Origin: Ziziphus jujuba
Lineage: Eukaryota > Streptophyta > Magnoliopsida > Rosales > Rhamnaceae
Reading direction: 5' to 3'
DNA: 64,000 nucleotides
Assembly (NCBI RefSeq): GCF_031755915.1
Contig: NC_083388.1
Location: forward strand, 28,303,001 to 28,367,000
Shown one piece after another: positions 24,722-37,760 of the stretch (position 1 is the stretch's first letter; each line of letters begins with the position of its first letter). The notes below the pieces were generated by a model that ran no database searches, was not told where the DNA came from, and saw nothing but the letters and a program-made list of their open reading frames with translations. The position numbers were made by a program, and so were the translations under genes.

Positions 24722-26520
24722 ATGAAAAAAGTAAAAAGAAAAGAGGAAAAATGTTAATTCATACGTTTGCTTGTGATCCATCAATAGCAACAAAAAAAAA
24801 AAAAAAAAAAAGGAAGAGTATTTTTTAATATGAATCCATTGGCATTGATAAATTCAGTAGATTTATTACAAAAAATAGAATACCAATAAATTTAGGATAA
24901 AAATGATATTAATTTTTAAATAAAGATTAAAATTGATACTTTAATTGTAGATATTTAAATAAGCTAAAATTAGTATCTTAAAAGTTAGTTTTTTAATGCT
25001 TCTAAAAATAACTGTTAAAAAATATAAACTCTTGTAAAATCAGAATTTTTAAATTTTATCAAATGTTTAAAGTGGTTTTGAATTTTACAATAATAAGTTT
25101 TTTTGAGCTTTAAAACCAGTCCCAAACGAGTTTTAATACCAAAGAGAAACAAAAGACAAAAATCAGAAGTGTCGCCAAGTGTTTGATTATATGCATTTTC
25201 CAAATGGAAACAAAGGATAAGGTTTTGTTCTTATATCCTATATTAGGTCCCACATAATTCACAGAATCAATCAATTTCTTAACCTTGTAGCTTGGTGAAA
25301 TTGAATAGATATATATTTTTAATTAATTACTTAAGCACCTCTGTTTTCAAGTGTTCTTGTCATACATCATGATCATCTACTTTTCTTTCACTTGTGCCTA
25401 ATCTTATCGTCCTCATTTTTTTTTTTGTTTTTATGAATCATTTTATCGTCTTCAAATCCATTGATAATCATCACGAAAATTTCAATAAAAAATCTAAAGT
25501 TTACCATGTCAAACTTTCCTCAAGAGAGAAGGAAAAAAAAATAAAAAAATATTCAATATTTCAGTTTCAATTGGTCAGATTTTTCTTCCAGAATTTTCAG
25601 TACGTCTATACTGTTTTGATTACTTGTAAAGTCATGTTATTATGAAATTTCAACGGTTCAATGGCATTTGCAGTTTCCTTATTTAATATATTGGATTTCA
25701 TTTTGATATATATATACATACTTATGCAAAGATGGATTTTAAGATTAAATAATTAACATTGAAAACGAGATGTAAAAAATTAATAATAAAACACATGCAT
25801 TCATTTATTTTCGTCCGATTGTTTATCTATAAAATTGAAATTTAAAACAGATTAATAATATATTTAAAGACTTTCAATCGAGATGATATATTGCACTGTT
25901 TCACATGTCCTCTAATAAACGTTCCATCACTTATGAGTGAGTTTAGCATATACAATTCTAAAAGATATAGTTTTTGTTTCAGCATATATACGTAGAATAA
26001 TTTCAAATTCATTATAGAATGTCGACACTACATAATATAAAGTGCTACATATTATTTCAAAGGTTAAGTGGAACCGATTATTTAGCATATATATATGGGC
26101 TAACTAATTAAAACCGTGTGCCTTTTACCGAGTCAAATTACTCCTGGGCTGAAAAGCCTAAAATGAGATTACTCATGTACAATATGCAAAATTTCAAAGT
26201 TACCCCCAAAAAAAAAAAAAAAAAGTGGCTTAAATTAATTTTACAGACAATAAACAAATTTAATTATTATCTCCAGAAATATAAAAAAGTTTTAGCAAAA
26301 TCAAATAGATATGTTACTGCAAATAAATTTAAAAAATATTTAGAAACACATATATGTATATAATTAGCAATATGTATATTCCTAAAACTTTAGATATTAT
26401 TTTGAAATGAAAAGATAAATAATTAATAGTAATACTGAGAGACAAAATGGCTTAGAAATACTAACCAGTATCCACTGCTTTGTATGACATTGAAACAAAG
26501 GATGGGGCAAATTAAAAGCC
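24301..26520. other. spacer 2, left part, no gene
   Basis: AT-rich decayed sequence related to spacer 1 (24370-25470) and to the flank upstream of copy 1 (25660-25930). A TA microsatellite lies at about 24685-24716. Open frames at 25394-25645 and 26118-26363 are Lys/Phe-rich products of A/T runs and are not conserved in the homologous spacers. Confidence 0.55.
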
Positions 26521-26539
26521 AAAGTTTATTAAAAGGGAA

Positions 26540-27583
26540 AAGACAAGCGCCAGCTCAATCCAAGGGGGCAGGGTACTAGGTTCTAATTGTGCTGGCTGTT
26601 GAGAGGGCATTAAATGGCCAGCCCGAAATTTAGCGCAAGCGCACTAGGGTCTAGTTTTTAGGATACTAGGGGTCTAATTGTGCTGGTTCCTGAGAGGGTA
26701 TTAAATGTTCAGCCCGAAATTTAGTGCAAGCACCACCTATGGGGGAAGGGTGCCAGGGTCTAATTGCGCTGGCTGTACTTATATTTAAGGTTTTAGATAT
26801 CTAAATTTTTAAAGTTTTTTATATCAAAATTTTTTAAAAAAATTTTATAAAAATAAATTTTAAATAAAATAGATAAAATTTTATAATATCTATTAAAATT
26901 TTAAAAATTTTATTGAAATTTTTATGGAAATTTTAAAAATATTTATGAAATTTTTTAAAAAATTTTTATAAAAAATTTATAAATATTATTAATATTTAAT
27001 AAATTATTTTATCAAATTAATTTTAATAATATATTTTTTTAATTTTTTAACTATTTTTTAAATATTTAATAATATAAATAAAATGAAGTCAATTAAATTA
27101 AATAATTTTAATATACTTTATTCAATAATAAAATATATATATAATTGCTATACATTTTGTATAAAATCAATTTATTAGAATTTTATAATTACAAGTTAAT
27201 AATTAATTATATAATAATAACAAAATAACATAAAATAATAATATGAAAATATAAGATTATGTAGAATTGATATTGATAATATTTAAATTAATAACATCAA
27301 GAAAATAAAAAAAGAAGAAGATATAATATATTATTATACTAAATATTAAAGATAACTACATTTAATATAAGATTTTTATAGTCGACATATTAATAATTAT
27401 ATAAAAAGTTATCAAAGAGATACATATTTTAATAATTACTTTTTATATTTTACATTTCAAAATAAGAACGAGAGAGAGCAATAATTTTTAATTATCTAGG
27501 AATTCTATGAGTATTAAGATGATATTTATGAAATATAATGTAATTGTAATAATTATTTAATCTTAATTAATAAATAATTTTAT

Positions 27584-27623
<40 letters not shown>

Positions 27624-28115
27624 TTGTATATTTTTATTAATAAAAATTTATTTATGATCGTTACTACTTATTTTAAATTAAATTAATTAATAGAAAATAT
27701 AATATCTATTCAATATTTTTATAATTTTTATAATTTGATAATTAATTAAATAAATTAATTCTAAAATTTCAAAAAAAAATTTATTTTTTTAAATAAATTT
27801 TCATAAATTATTATTATTATTATTATTTTTCTATATAAATTTATATTGAAATTCAATACTTTTCAATATTTTTCTAAAAAAATTTATATTATATTTTTAG
27901 GAAATTTTGAATTTTGGTTGAGAGGGCATTAAATGGTCGGCCCGAAATTTAGCGCAAGCGCCACCAATGGGGGCAGGGTACTAGGTTCTAATTGTGCTGG
28001 CTGTTGGGAGGGTATTAAATGGTTAGCCCGAAATTTGGTGCAAGGGCAGGGTACCAGGGTCTAATTGTGCTGCCTCTTGAGAGGGTATTAAATGGTCAGC
28101 CCAAGGTTTGTTTGT
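26540..28115. repeat. GC-richer minisatellite, about 5-6 partial units, split by an AT-rich insertion
   Basis: Units of about 95 bp ('gcgcaagcgccacc.atgggg', 'gcagggtactaggttctaat', 'tgtgctggctgttgagaggg', 'attaaatggtcagcccgaaa') recur at 26545-26785 and 27918-28110. Some units are internally deleted. The array resumes after the insertion at exactly the point where it stopped ('ggctg' then 'ttgagaggg'). Spacer 1 has only one unit (13785-13880), so the array expanded here. Confidence 0.8.
26786..27914. mobile_element. AT-rich insertion of about 1.13 kb inside the minisatellite
   Basis: The sequence is almost pure A/T, with a long TA run at about 27588-27620, and it interrupts a minisatellite unit between 'ggctg' and 'ttgagaggg'. 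No inverted or direct terminal repeat and no clear target duplication were seen, so the element type is unknown. It has no coding capacity. Confidence 0.5.
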
Positions 28116-29120
28116 CCGCTTGGAAAAAGGTGTCAAATTCACCTTGTACAGCTTTAAAATAATATAGAACACCCTTTCTGGATGCCTCAACAGACAGCAA
28201 AATTAAAGCAAATTTCATTTAGATTTGTTTAGCTTTGCTATAGTTATATTTATAGACTATATTTTTGAAAACTTATTAACTTACCTTCAGTTTTTAATAT
28301 TTATCCAAATAAATCCATTTGTCAGATTTTTTTGTTTATAAATTTTTACAATTAAAGGCTACAAAAAAGTTATAATTCATTATTTTATAATTTATTAATA
28401 TTATAAAAATATAATTATGACATTCAACTATTAAAATTAATGGTTAAAAATTAACAGATAGGGTCTAAATGATGAATTTTAAAAAGCACAAATCTAATTA
28501 TAATTAGGCCAAAGTTAAAAGATCTAAATAAAATTTTATTAAATTACCATTTTTTTATAAAAGTTTAAATTATTAAAAAGTGGATAACATTTTTTTTAAA
28601 AATATTTTTCACTACCAATAACCCTACAAGTAGCCTTACCCTTGTGTGGGATTTTTTAAAATTTTTTTTAAATTTTTTTATCTCTACATGTGTTTCTACT
28701 TGCTAAGTGGAGTTGTTAAGAGTTTTAAATTTAGGAGCTTTAGGGCCTGTCTTGTATTGTCTTACAAAATGATTTTTCAATTTTTTTAAATTGAGAAATG
28801 ATAAAAAATGCATTTAGCATCTTTATATGGAATTTAGAATTTGAAAAAGAAGTTGAAAATATTCTCTAAAATATGAATAAATTTAAAAAGCTTTCAAAAC
28901 ACGTTTTAGATGAATTTGAAAAATTTTAGAAACAAATATATAAAAGGAAATATAATATTTATTATTTTAAATGTAAAAATATTTATTTTATACAAATATA
29001 ATATTAACTAAACACTGAACCAAAAAAAAAAAAACTTGTTTCTAAACGGGCTAGTATTCAAATTATTCACATTCACAATAAAAACAAAAAATTTATATCA
29101 TTACATATCCTTTCATTTTT
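28116..29120. other. spacer 2, right part, no gene
   Basis: Decayed copy of 13890-14830 in spacer 1. It joins directly to the copy 3 promoter block at about 29040 ('aacgggctagtattcaaat', also at 16368 before copy 2). About 1.5 kb present before copy 2 (14830-16365) is missing here. Confidence 0.55.
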
Positions 29121-29275
29121 CACTTGCAAAAAACCGCTAGATTATTTTTTTGGGATTAAATTCCTGTAGTACTGGATTATTTACAGCATATATTGTTTTC
29201 TCATGTACAAAATATGTCGATGAGAAAGGAGGAGTTGTGTTCATATTCTCTCCTGTCCTTCTATATAAAGAAAGC
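29121..29275 (+). promoter_or_regulatory. core promoter of lipoxygenase copy 3: altered G-box and TATA box
   Basis: The block equal to the G-box region of copies 1 and 2 reads CACTTG at 29121-29126 in place of CACGTG, in an otherwise conserved context ('tttttcacttgcaaaaaaccgc'). The TATA box 'ctatataaag' at 29261-29270 is perfect. Loss of the central CG would be expected to weaken bHLH and bZIP binding. This is an inference. Confidence 0.65.
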
Positions 29276-29382
29276 CTAGTGTAAGCATACCTATATATAT
29301 CATCTATGTATACAGAATCCATGTAGAAATCACCATCGACTACCATTAATCACTTAAGAAAAAAAAAAGGAGAAAAATCAAA

Positions 29383-32300
29383 ATGATGAATCCTCAAGTA
29401 GCCAAACAGACCAATGCCTACCAAACTCTGCTCCTACTGCCAAAGCCATTCGTCCATGGCAGCTGCAGCCGGAATGGTTCATTACTTACAGTCCCGGCAG
29501 GTGCAAAATCCTCCTCCTTCCCCAGGAAACAAAGTAGAAGAGTTGGCTTCAGCCCTAGCACCATAAAAGCTAGCGCTGTTGTGACTCCTATCGCTTACAC
29601 CCCAAGCCCCGTCAACGTTAAAGCTATCCTGACCGTACAACGTACGGTCGGAGGTTTTTTCTCAAACATTGGTTTTCAGGGAGTACTCGATGATTTTAAA
29701 GATCTGTTCGGCAGATCTTTGCTCCTTGAGCTTGTTAGTACTGAGCTTCAGCCGCGTAAGTAATAAAATTGAACCCACGAACGGTCGCCAGTTAATTTAT
29801 TTAAGTATTATAAATTAATGGTTCTTTTATTTATCAATTTAAACATATGATTTTAATCTTTCTCACTTTTTTTTTAAAAGTTATGATATAATGTGATATG
29901 ATTTACCAAAAATATATATACAATATGATATAGATAAATTCATAATTTTACTTGGTTTGAAATGGAAACCTTTTTCTTTCTTGTTTATTTATTTATATAT
30001 TTGTTTGTTGGTGTACTTCAAATGGAAACTTTAAATTCTTAGTTCACTGCACACTGATAGAGAGTAATAGAGTTATGTGAAAATTGCACCGCTGGATTCT
30101 TTGCGTTGATAAACAAACACAAAAAATTGGTTTTTAGTGTCAAATTATATCGATATTCATGATGATATCAGCAATGCCGCCAAAAAACAAAAAAAAAAAA
30201 AAACCTATGAGATTTTTAACCACAATGAATATTGTGGCTAAATGCCCTTTTGGCAACAGCAAATAGATATTAGGCACAGTAACTAATTTTAGAAACAAAG
30301 GTTATTGTTGCTAGAAGTGTGGGTAAAAAATTTTAATGACAATTTTTAACCACAGTATATTGTGATTTAAAATTTTTACCATGGAGTTATCAGCTACAGC
30401 TTAGACTTTTAACCATTACTTTTCCTATGGCTAATATTTTGTTTTTTCGTAGTCAAATATATTGAATGAGCTCTAAATCTAATCTTTTTTCATATCCTTA
30501 CTTAAATAATTGGAGTTTCAAATTTTTTAATTTTTGGGAAAATTGAAGTCTATTATATATTTTTGGTTTTTTTTTTTTTTAACTTGTGATATTTAATTAA
30601 TTAAATAGAATTAATTTTTTATTAAAGCCCTATTTGATATAGTTTTTGCTTTTATTTCTCTAAAAATACTTTATGAAGAAGCCAATATTTACTGGTTTTA
30701 ATTATAAATTTATCAGGAAGTGTAGAGCATTTAAAAAAAAAATGATTTAATAATTTTCAGAAGTAGTTTTTGAACTTTAAAATTTATTTTCATCTTATAG
30801 TAAGTATACTAAAATGGTCTAAATCCAACATGTAATATACATACGCACATCATCAGACAAATTAATTAAAGAAAAAATCCTCATCTATAATATGATTCTT
30901 CTACCTCAGTTTTTGTCTTGAATGAGTTTAGAGAAAAAGAGGTAGAGAAGCGTAGATAACGAATCAGAAGCAGCAAGATTTCTGGACATACATTGATGTA
31001 ACAGTAAATATTAAGCTTGGAACGAATCTAGTCATAAATATTTTTCACCAAATAAGAAAACAAAGAATCTAGTCATGAATATCGGTCCCCAGGTACCAGA
31101 AACTGTGTATGCCAGAAAAGGAAGTTTAATGGTCGCGAATATGTGCTATTTAATTATATATAAATGATGATGATTATGTATTTTATTTTATTTATATTTT
31201 TATTTTCTGAAAAGAAACTGGAGAAGAGAAGAGTATTAAAGGATACGCGCACAAAACCAACCGCGATGGTAAGTTGGCGTTGGTGACGTACGAAATAAGC
31301 TTTGAAATTCCAGCAGAATTCGGAAGGGTTGGTGCAGTTATAATAGAGAACGAGCACCACAAGGAGATGTTTCTCAAAGATATCGTGTTGGATGGCTTCC
31401 CTGACGGTCCCGTCAGTCTCAGTTGCAACTCTTGGCTTCACTCTAAGTATGACAACCCTCGTAATAGGGTCTTCTTTACCAACAAGGTCAACCTTTTTAA
31501 CCATTCCTTTATTTATTTCCTAATTATATAAATATATATAGGTTAAACAATAAAATATAATTAATAATTAATTCTGATATGACATAGGATGAAGACGAAG
31601 TTCATTTAACTATAGCCACACGTGATATTAATTCATATTATAAATATATAAACATTGACTGGCTTATTATTATTTAAAAAAATATACAACGATTAAGGAA
31701 AAAAAAATTAAATTACTCACGCTTGCCACTAAAAAATTATAAATTCAAAATGCATAATAAAGGAAAAATTTATTATAAATAATTTAAAAAATGATAATAA
31801 TGTTTTGGATGCTAGTCAAGCATGATTGTGGCTAGAGCCCTAGTGAGCCGCCCGCCATACAGGACCGTTTTTGTCCGGCATGTCAAAGTCCTAATAAGGA
31901 CCACAACTAATTGAACCCCATTTTATTTGTAATTTGGTATTAATCAGGAGAACTCAGAGTTGAAAAGACATGTTTCATTTTCGTTTTGTTTATAACTTTT
32001 GTTTTGTAAGAGGAATCTCTAAGAGAGACGAGATCACACGATGACGATACATAAAGGTAGACAGAGTGGTCCCCCAAAAGTTTATTTATTTATTTTTTTG
32101 GGTAAACACTCCCAAAAAGTAATGAATGATCTTATAATAAACATATATTATGATGCTATATAATGTATATTATCAAGCCCCCTATAGCCAATAAGCAATG
32201 ATCAGTCAAAAAATAAACCTACTTAAATAATTATTCATAATAATAAAAATAATAAAGCTAATCCTAATATTTTTCATAAACTAAGCACATATATTTGTTT

Positions 32301-35300
32301 TTCCCTATTTTTTAACTCCTCCAGTTTTATTAGCCCTCAGTTAATTTGTTAATTTAGTAGTGTGTTGCAGTTAAGAGGAGGTAGTGTTTAACTAAAACAG
32401 ATAATTAATTATATAATTAAGGAAGAAAATGAAGTTGATTTGATTGTACAATCTCAGCTGCAACTCTTGGCTTCACCCTAAGTGCGACGACCCTCGTAGT
32501 AGGGTCTTTTTCACCAACAAGGTCTGCCTTTTGTGCCTTTCCTTTATTTATTTCCTAATTAATTATGATATACGTATATATATATATATATTCATGTTAA
32601 ATAATAAAATATGATTAATAATGTTAATTCTGATCAGGAGAGAATGTTGAGAGAGAGTGACGGTTCAATGACATAGGATGATCAGAACGAACTTCATTTC
32701 ATTCTAGCTACACGTAATATAAATTTATATTATAAACTAAACATATAAATAATTTTTCCTATTTTTAACTCCTCCAGTTTATTACCCCTCAGTTAATGTG
32801 TAATTTTAGTAGTGTGTTGTAGTTAATAGGAGGTAGTGTTTAATTAAAACTTATTATTAGTTATAGAATTAAAGAAGAAAATAATGTTGATTTTACTGTA
32901 CAAAGTAATATTAATTTTGGTTTCAGTAATAAAGTTGAATTAGTTATAAATAATTAATAATCGTAATAATGATAATGTTGAATTTGGAGAGAGCAGTCGT
33001 ACTTGCCATCAGAGACACCAAGTGGATTAAGGAGACTGAGAGAAGAAGAGCTGGTAATATTGAGAGGAAATGGGCAAGGAGAGCGAAAGAAGTTTGAGAG
33101 GATATATGATTATGATGTATACAACGATCTTGGTGATCCTGATAGCGATGCCGATCTCAAAAGGCCTGTCCTTGGTGGCAAATACCATCCCTACCCAAGA
33201 CGCTGTAGGACTGGCCGACCACAGTGCGCAACTGGTACTACCTACTAGTACTGCTCGTTGATTGCTATAATTATTTTTAATAGCGCTGATATATATATAT
33301 ATATATATACACACATTTATATATGTGGATTCTTTTATAAATTGAGAAGATTATGTTAGCAACTACTTGCAGATCGATTTTCGGAGTCGAAGAGTAATGA
33401 TTTTTATTATGTGCCACGGGATGAAGCATTCTCGGAGGTAAAGCAGATAACATTTTCTGCAAAGGCGTTGTATTCAGGACTGCATTCATTGGTTCCGAGA
33501 TTGAAGGCCTTAAATGACAAGGACCTTGAATTCCCGTACTTCACAGCCATTGATTCCCTGTTTGACGAAGGCATTAATCTGCCTCCCGTTAAGGGAGATA
33601 GCTTTCTCAAGAATATCCTCCCTCGGCTAATCAAGGCTATAGAAGACAGCGATGACATTTTACAATTCGAAACCCCTGAGACTATGGACAGGGACAAGTT
33701 CTTTTGGTTACGGGATGCCGAATTTGCCAGGCAAACTCTCGCCGGTCTCAATCCTTGCTCCATCCAGTTGGTCACCGTATGTATAATATTTCTTTAATCC
33801 AATTTTATTAATTTAGTGGTGGCCGGTTTTATTTGTTGTTATTATAAATTGCATGCAGCAAAAACTTATTAATCAATTGCAGAAATGGCCATTGAAGAGT
33901 GAATTGGACCCAGAGATCTACGGCTCTCCTGAATCAGCAATCACGACTGAAATGATAGAAAAAGAGATCGGAGGTTTTATGACCGTTGAAGAGGTAATTA
34001 ATTAATTAATTAATTAATTATGTCAAAAATATTGATCCCAATTCATAATTTGTTAAATACTAGTAATTGGAACACCATATATTTATTTATTAATAATATA
34101 TATATATATATACACATGATTAAATTATCATGCAGGCAATAAAGCAAAAGAAGCTATTTATATTGGATTACCATGATCTGCTATTACCATATGTGAGCAA
34201 AGTAAGAAAGCTCAAAGGCACAACACTGTACGGATCTCGGACTCTGTTTTTCCTAAACCCAGATGGCACATTGAGGCCCCTGGCTATCGAGCTCACTCGC
34301 CCTAAAATTGGGGAAAAGCCTCAGTGGAGGCAAGTTTTCACACCCAGTTGGCATGCCACAGACGTCTGGGAGTGGAGGCTTGCCAAAGCACATGTCCTCG
34401 CCCATGATTCTGGTTATCACCAACTCGTTAGTCACTGGTTTGTACCTATACCTGCCCCTAACCTCTATTTCAAATTAATCCTAATTAATTAATTAATTAT
34501 CCTTCAAAATTAAATGTCATGATGATGATGATCTCCTCCTGCTCCTGGATGCAGGCTAAGGACACATTGCGTTACAGAGCCTTACATAATTGCCACCAAT
34601 CGGCAACTCAGCGTGATACACCCAATCTATAGACTTTTGCACCCCCATTTCAGATACACGATGGAGATTAATGCTCTTGCTCGCTCAAGTCTAATCAACG
34701 CCGATGGCGTTATCGAAGCCTCATTCTCCCCTGGCAAATACGCCATGGAGCTCAGCTCTGTTGCCTATGACAAGCAGTGGCGGTTCGATCTCCAAGCCTT
34801 GCCAGCTGACCTTATTAGCAGGTAAATTAAATTATTGTTATTATTATTTTATAATAAATGAAAATCATAAATTTTATTAATTAAGTTGATTTGAGAATAT
34901 TAATAATTATTTAATTAATATTAATTAACAGGGGAATGGCTGTGGAAGACCCAGCTGCCCCACACGGTCTAAAGCTGACAATTGAAGACTACCCTTTTGC
35001 CAACGACGGTCTGGTCCTATGGGATTTCATCAAAAAATGGGTCTCCGACTACGTCAACCACTACTACTCCGACGCCGCCCAAATCCAGTCTGACGAAGAG
35101 CTTCAAGCATGGTGGACGGAAATCCTAACGGTGGGTCACGCGGACAAGAAGGACGAGCCGTGGTGGCCGGAGCTGAACACCCCTCAGGACCTGATAGACA
35201 TCATCACCATCATCGTTTGGGTGGCGTCGGGTCACCACGCGGCCGTGAACTTCGGACAGTACCTATACGCAGGGTATTTCCCAAATAGGCCGACGATTGC

Positions 35301-35694
35301 GAGGACCAACGTGCCAGCAGAGGATTGCACGAGGGAATCGTGGAACGAGTTCTTGAAGAGACCCGAAGGAGCTCTTCTGAAGTGCTTCCCGTCGCAGGTT
35401 CAAGCGACGACAGTGATGGTGACTTTGGATATATTATCCAATCATTCGCCCGATGAGGAGTATCTGGGGAAGAAGTCTGAGGCTGCGTGGGATGAAGATC
35501 CTGTCATAAAGGCCGCCTTCGAACGCTTCAGTGGCCGGTTGATGTTGTTAGAAGGGATTATTGACGGTAGGAATGCTGACGCGAAGCATTTCAAGAACAG
35601 AACCGGAGCTGGTGTTGTTCCTTATGAACTTTTGAAGCCCTTTTCTGAGGATGGAGTCACTGGCAAAGGCGTTCCCTATAGCATCTCCATTTGA
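29383..35694 (+). CDS. LOX2: linoleate 13S-lipoxygenase, chloroplastic (LOX2 class), tandem copy 3
   Basis: Exons: 29383-29755, 31215-31486, 32997-33234, 33373-33776, 33883-33993, 34136-34437, 34555-34821 and 34932-35694. All are GT-AG and in phase, giving 909 residues. Iron ligands are His561, His566, His758, Asn762 and Ile909. Exons 1 and 3-8 are nearly those of copy 2. Exon 2 is mixed: its first third is diverged, with one codon fewer near the start, and the rest is copy 1-like. Intron 2 first follows copy 1, then contains the last 70 bases of a second exon 2 with its own splice donor (32452-32521), then follows copy 2. If that relic were spliced in, it would shift the frame; if skipped, the protein is complete. 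Asp in the LGGKD segment is Tyr here ([10 protein letters not shown]). It probably makes a working enzyme, with some risk of mis-splicing. Confidence 0.93.
31298..32451 (+). repeat. copy 1-like patch in copy 3 (exon 2 to intron 2)
   Basis: Matches 4518-5670 almost base for base, including intron 2 sequence that copy 2 lacks ('gccgcccgccata', 'gaaccccattttatttgtaa'). The left edge lies in homologous exon 2 sequence, where the exact switch point is blurred. The right edge is sharp: 'gattgtacaat' then exon 2 sequence 'ctcagctgcaactcttgg'. Confidence 0.85.
32452..32521 (+). pseudogene. leftover 3' part of the older exon 2 inside intron 2 of copy 3
   Basis: Seventy bases match the 3' end of exon 2 of copy 2 ('ctcagctgcaactcttggct' to 'ttcaccaacaag') and are followed by the normal donor context 'gtctgcctttt'. 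The 'ctcag' at its start could act as an acceptor, giving a 64-base cryptic exon (32458-32521). Because 64 is not a multiple of three, its inclusion would break the reading frame. Confidence 0.85.
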
Positions 35695-35780
35695 AATAAT
35701 TTCTTTCAAATTCTATATTGTTCTCTGCCTCTGCACCCTTAATTTCTCTTGTTCACTATCACCCTACTATTTTCTCATCG

Positions 35781-35786
35781 AATAAA
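35781..35786 (+). terminator. candidate poly(A) signal of lipoxygenase copy 3
   Basis: AATAAA 87 bases after the stop, in the same block as after copy 2. Confidence 0.55.
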
Positions 35787-35819
35787 ATACTCAATTTTCT
35801 GCCTACAATTACATTGTTG

Positions 35820-35847
35820 TTAAGTATTAATTAATGCTTCATTCTTG

Positions 35848-35883
<36 letters not shown>

Positions 35884-37760
35884 AGAGAAAGAATAATTAT
35901 CATTTTATTTAATGCTTAAACCTTTTAACACATAAGCATTTTTTTTTAAAAAGAAAACCTCCAAGTTATATATAATAAAACGCCTTCTTTCTATTTAGTG
36001 CTGTCTTAAAATATATAATCAAAATTATCTCCACTACATCCAAAATCTTATGGATAACAGACTAAATGTGGATATATCTCTGTTTTATATATAATCAAAT
36101 AAAATTAAAGCTTGATCCCATTTTTGATTCATACTGCATATATATATAACAATGATTGAAATATCCTGCAATATTCATTTAAAAGTTTCTTCATTCTTTC
36201 AAAAAAAATATATATATATATATATATACAATCTGATCATCTAGTTTTATTTATCTTACACCCTCAACTTAAAATTTATCGACATAACTTTAATTCTTAA
36301 GTTTCAACTGAAAGTTTAAATAAATGGAAAATTAAATCGGTACAATGGAAAAATTAATGAAAGTGAGATGCCATAAATGTAAAATTGCATTTTTTTCTTT
36401 TTTTTCTTTTTTTTTTTGGCTATAGAGTGGCAGGACTAATTAATTAAGAATAATTACTTTTTTAAAATAAAAATGAAAAAAGAACAATTATTTTCTTTCT
36501 GTTAATTATTTAACGTAGTTCCCTTGCAACACATGCAACCACACTTTTAAGTAGCAAAAGATAATTATCTTCTTTTTGTTTTTGGGGTAAAAATAAAGTT
36601 TTACCTTTTCTCATTGTAGGACCAGCCTAATGAATATCATATCTGAGGCCTTGAATTCCGAATTTCTAATGCGACATAATTTTTTAAAAGTAAATAAAAA
36701 TTTATTAGATGAAATTATATTAATTAATATATGCAATCTTATATACACATCCAATATAAAATATTTATTATTTATTCTATGTTAAATGAAGACTAAACAA
36801 TATATTTTGATTTTGTTTTTTTATCATTTACAATAGTTTTTTTACCTTATCATACTGTCTTAAACTCATAACTCTTTCATTCAAACTCTTAATTGTAGGT
36901 GTGAGTAATTTATTAACTGAATCGTTTTCATTTGACAAAATATTTTAATGTCTAATAGTGATAGGTTAACCAAAACACCCAAAAACAAAAAAACATAAAA
37001 ACGTTAATTGAATTTAATTTTTAAAAAAAATTGAGTTATCAATTCGACTTTTCTAATTAAAAAAATTACATTTAAATAGGTTTTGTTTTCAGATATTAAT
37101 TTTAGTCAAAAGGTATTAAAAAATTTCTTTTTGTCATCATTAATAAATAATTACTAGTGAACATATATTAGACAGTAACTTAAATGGTTATTATTAAAAA
37201 AATTCATTTTTAGAATTTTAAATGATAAAATTAAATAATATAAATTCTCCTAGATAATCTCAAGAATCTAATATACACATTTTCCATTTAGTACATAATT
37301 ATGGTATTCTTCAAAAAATTAAGTTATACAATTACGAAATAACCGTATAAAGGTATATTAGTATCAAAATTTGCATTAACAACATACTATATTATTATTA
37401 TTTTTAAACATCATACTATATTATCTTTATAAAAAAATAATATTATCTAAACCAAAAGAATAATTAAATTATTAGATAATATTCTTATCCTACTTTCGGA
37501 GCCAGATATCGTTTTTAAAGATATCTAAATAAAAAATAAAATAAAATTCAAAAATTTTGGGAAAAATCTTAGGCCATAACCTAACTCAGTTACGCCGTGT
37601 TTATAAGCCTATATAATTGGAAACATTTTGGATATATTTAGAAATTAACAACTGCCTGTAATAGACCTGATGTTATTCCACATTCAGTAAAACGTGCCGA
37701 GTTAATTTAGTGCATGTATATGTACGAATAAAGTCGAAATTTTCAAACCGGAGAGAAGAT
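35820..37760. other. 3' flank of copy 3, homologous to the 3' flank of copy 2
   Basis: No gene. It runs parallel to 22155-24240, lacking the SINE-like insert and having one unit where the other has two (24017-24193). TA microsatellites at about 35851-35878 and 36209-36228. Homology ends near 37760, marking the right edge of the recently duplicated unit. Confidence 0.6.

Noticed and set aside
25394..26363. Phe- and Lys-rich open frames in spacer 2
   Set aside because: They are products of T and A runs and have no counterpart in spacer 1.
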